Shown here piece by piece: positions 5,934 through 6,377 of a DNA stretch of 6,377 nt (positions are counted from its first letter, which is position 1; every line of letters begins with the position of its first letter). The notes under the pieces are model-generated. The model made no database searches. It was not told the origin of the DNA and worked only from the letters and a program-made list of their open reading frames with translations. Origin of the DNA: Deltaproteobacteria bacterium (GTDB lineage Bacteria > Desulfobacterota > UBA8473); assembly GCA_030621455.1 (NCBI GenBank), contig JAUXHQ010000119.1:1-6377 (forward strand). Direction: 5' to 3'. The translations under genes and the position numbers were made by a program.

Positions 5934-6377
5934 CTATGACTTAGGGATGAGAATCCCGCTAAAGAGGCCATCCATAAGTCCGTCAAGATAGAGCTCGATT
6001 CGCTCAGTCCTCTCTTCCACCAGCCAGGTGAGTTCAAACCCTCTGAGTGCAAAGCCGATCGCCCTCGCCGCCAGTGCAGTGTCACTAATCCGGAAAACCC
6101 CCTCCCTTACGCCAAGCTCGAAGATCGAATAGATCATCTCCACCTCTTTTTCAAATAGGCCATCGCGAATACTGCAAGCCTTTGGCATTAATCTATCAGT
6201 CCCTTCCCGTGCAAGGTTTATGATGTTTACAGCCCCCTTCATATTACGAAACTTTGCAAGAACAAAGGCCCTGAACTTCTCCACGGGAGATGAGGCCTTT
6301 TCAACAACAGCCTTTGTTTTATTGATAACGTCATCGACTTCGCGTTGAAGAACTTCGAGATAGACCTGGTCCTTACT
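5934..6377 (-). CDS. TetR/AcrR-family transcriptional regulator (N-terminus outside window)
   Basis: The frame is open to the right edge: reading from 6377 it gives SKDQVYLEVLQREVDDVINK, then continues to TAG at 5936-5934, 147 residues in all. The SKDQVYLEVLQRE segment is what follows the helix-turn-helix in TetR proteins (typically ...YFPSKEDLYLAVL...), so the missing part is the roughly 45-55-residue DNA-binding head. What remains is the helical ligand-binding and dimerisation domain, including IYSIFELGVREGVFRISD and ALRGFELTWLVEE, typical of the last helices. An apparent GTG start at 6284 would give only 116 residues and is an internal codon. The gene precedes the efflux genes on the same strand, so it is probably the local repressor, released by a pump substrate and perhaps autoregulated. 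Its promoter and operator, and presumably the main promoter of the operon, are outside the window. Confidence 0.88.
   Translation of the reverse strand, partial: SKDQVYLEVLQREVDDVINKTKAVVEKASSPVEKFRAFVLAKFRNMKGAVNIINLAREGTDRLMPKACSIRDGLFEKEVEMIYSIFELGVREGVFRISDTALAARAIGFALRGFELTWLVEERTERIELYLDGLMDGLFSGILIPKS

Noticed and set aside
6181..6284. Short TetR-like gene starting at GTG 6284.
   Set aside because: The same frame is open to the window edge and encodes the expected TetR segment SKDQVYLEVLQRE upstream, so this GTG is an internal valine.

Overview
This is a Gram-negative bacterial chromosomal segment of moderate, roughly 50% G+C. The inner-membrane RND pump, its periplasmic adaptor and the clear Shine-Dalgarno sites imply a diderm bacterium. 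The gene style and the pairing of a PII-like protein with a pump would fit a Desulfobacterota- or Nitrospirota-like anaerobe, but that is a low-confidence inference, because nothing in the window fixes the taxon.

Layout. Positions 1-114 (minus strand) hold the decayed remains of a second copy of the small PII-like gene found at 1252-1542. Positions 115-266 are a short non-coding leader. Positions 267-1067 (plus strand) encode an Asp/Glu/hydantoin racemase family enzyme with both catalytic cysteines. Positions 1068-1251 are a structured spacer between converging genes: a GC-rich hairpin, a degenerate array with an 8-bp period that folds into a long imperfect stem, and an A/T-rich inverted repeat. 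From the right edge down to 1252, all on the minus strand, lies an efflux operon in transcription order: TetR-family regulator (N-terminus outside the window), membrane-fusion protein, RND permease, PII-like protein.

How the genes work together. The TetR protein probably represses the operon until it binds a pump substrate. The membrane-fusion protein and the RND permease would form an envelope-spanning exporter with a TolC-like outer-membrane channel that is not in the window. The last three genes are tightly coupled: a 4-nt overlap joins adaptor and permease, and the Shine-Dalgarno site of the PII-like gene contains the permease stop codon. The PII-like protein is therefore made together with the pump and is a good candidate for a small regulator of it. 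The racemase is convergent with the operon and has no evident link to it.

The most interesting points are the PII-like protein coupled to a pump that lacks the heavy-metal RND signature, the frameshifted and truncated second copy of that gene on the far side of the racemase, and the 8-bp-periodic repeat, part of which recurs where the remnant's homology ends. I found no RNA genes, CRISPR arrays or recognisable insertion sequences.
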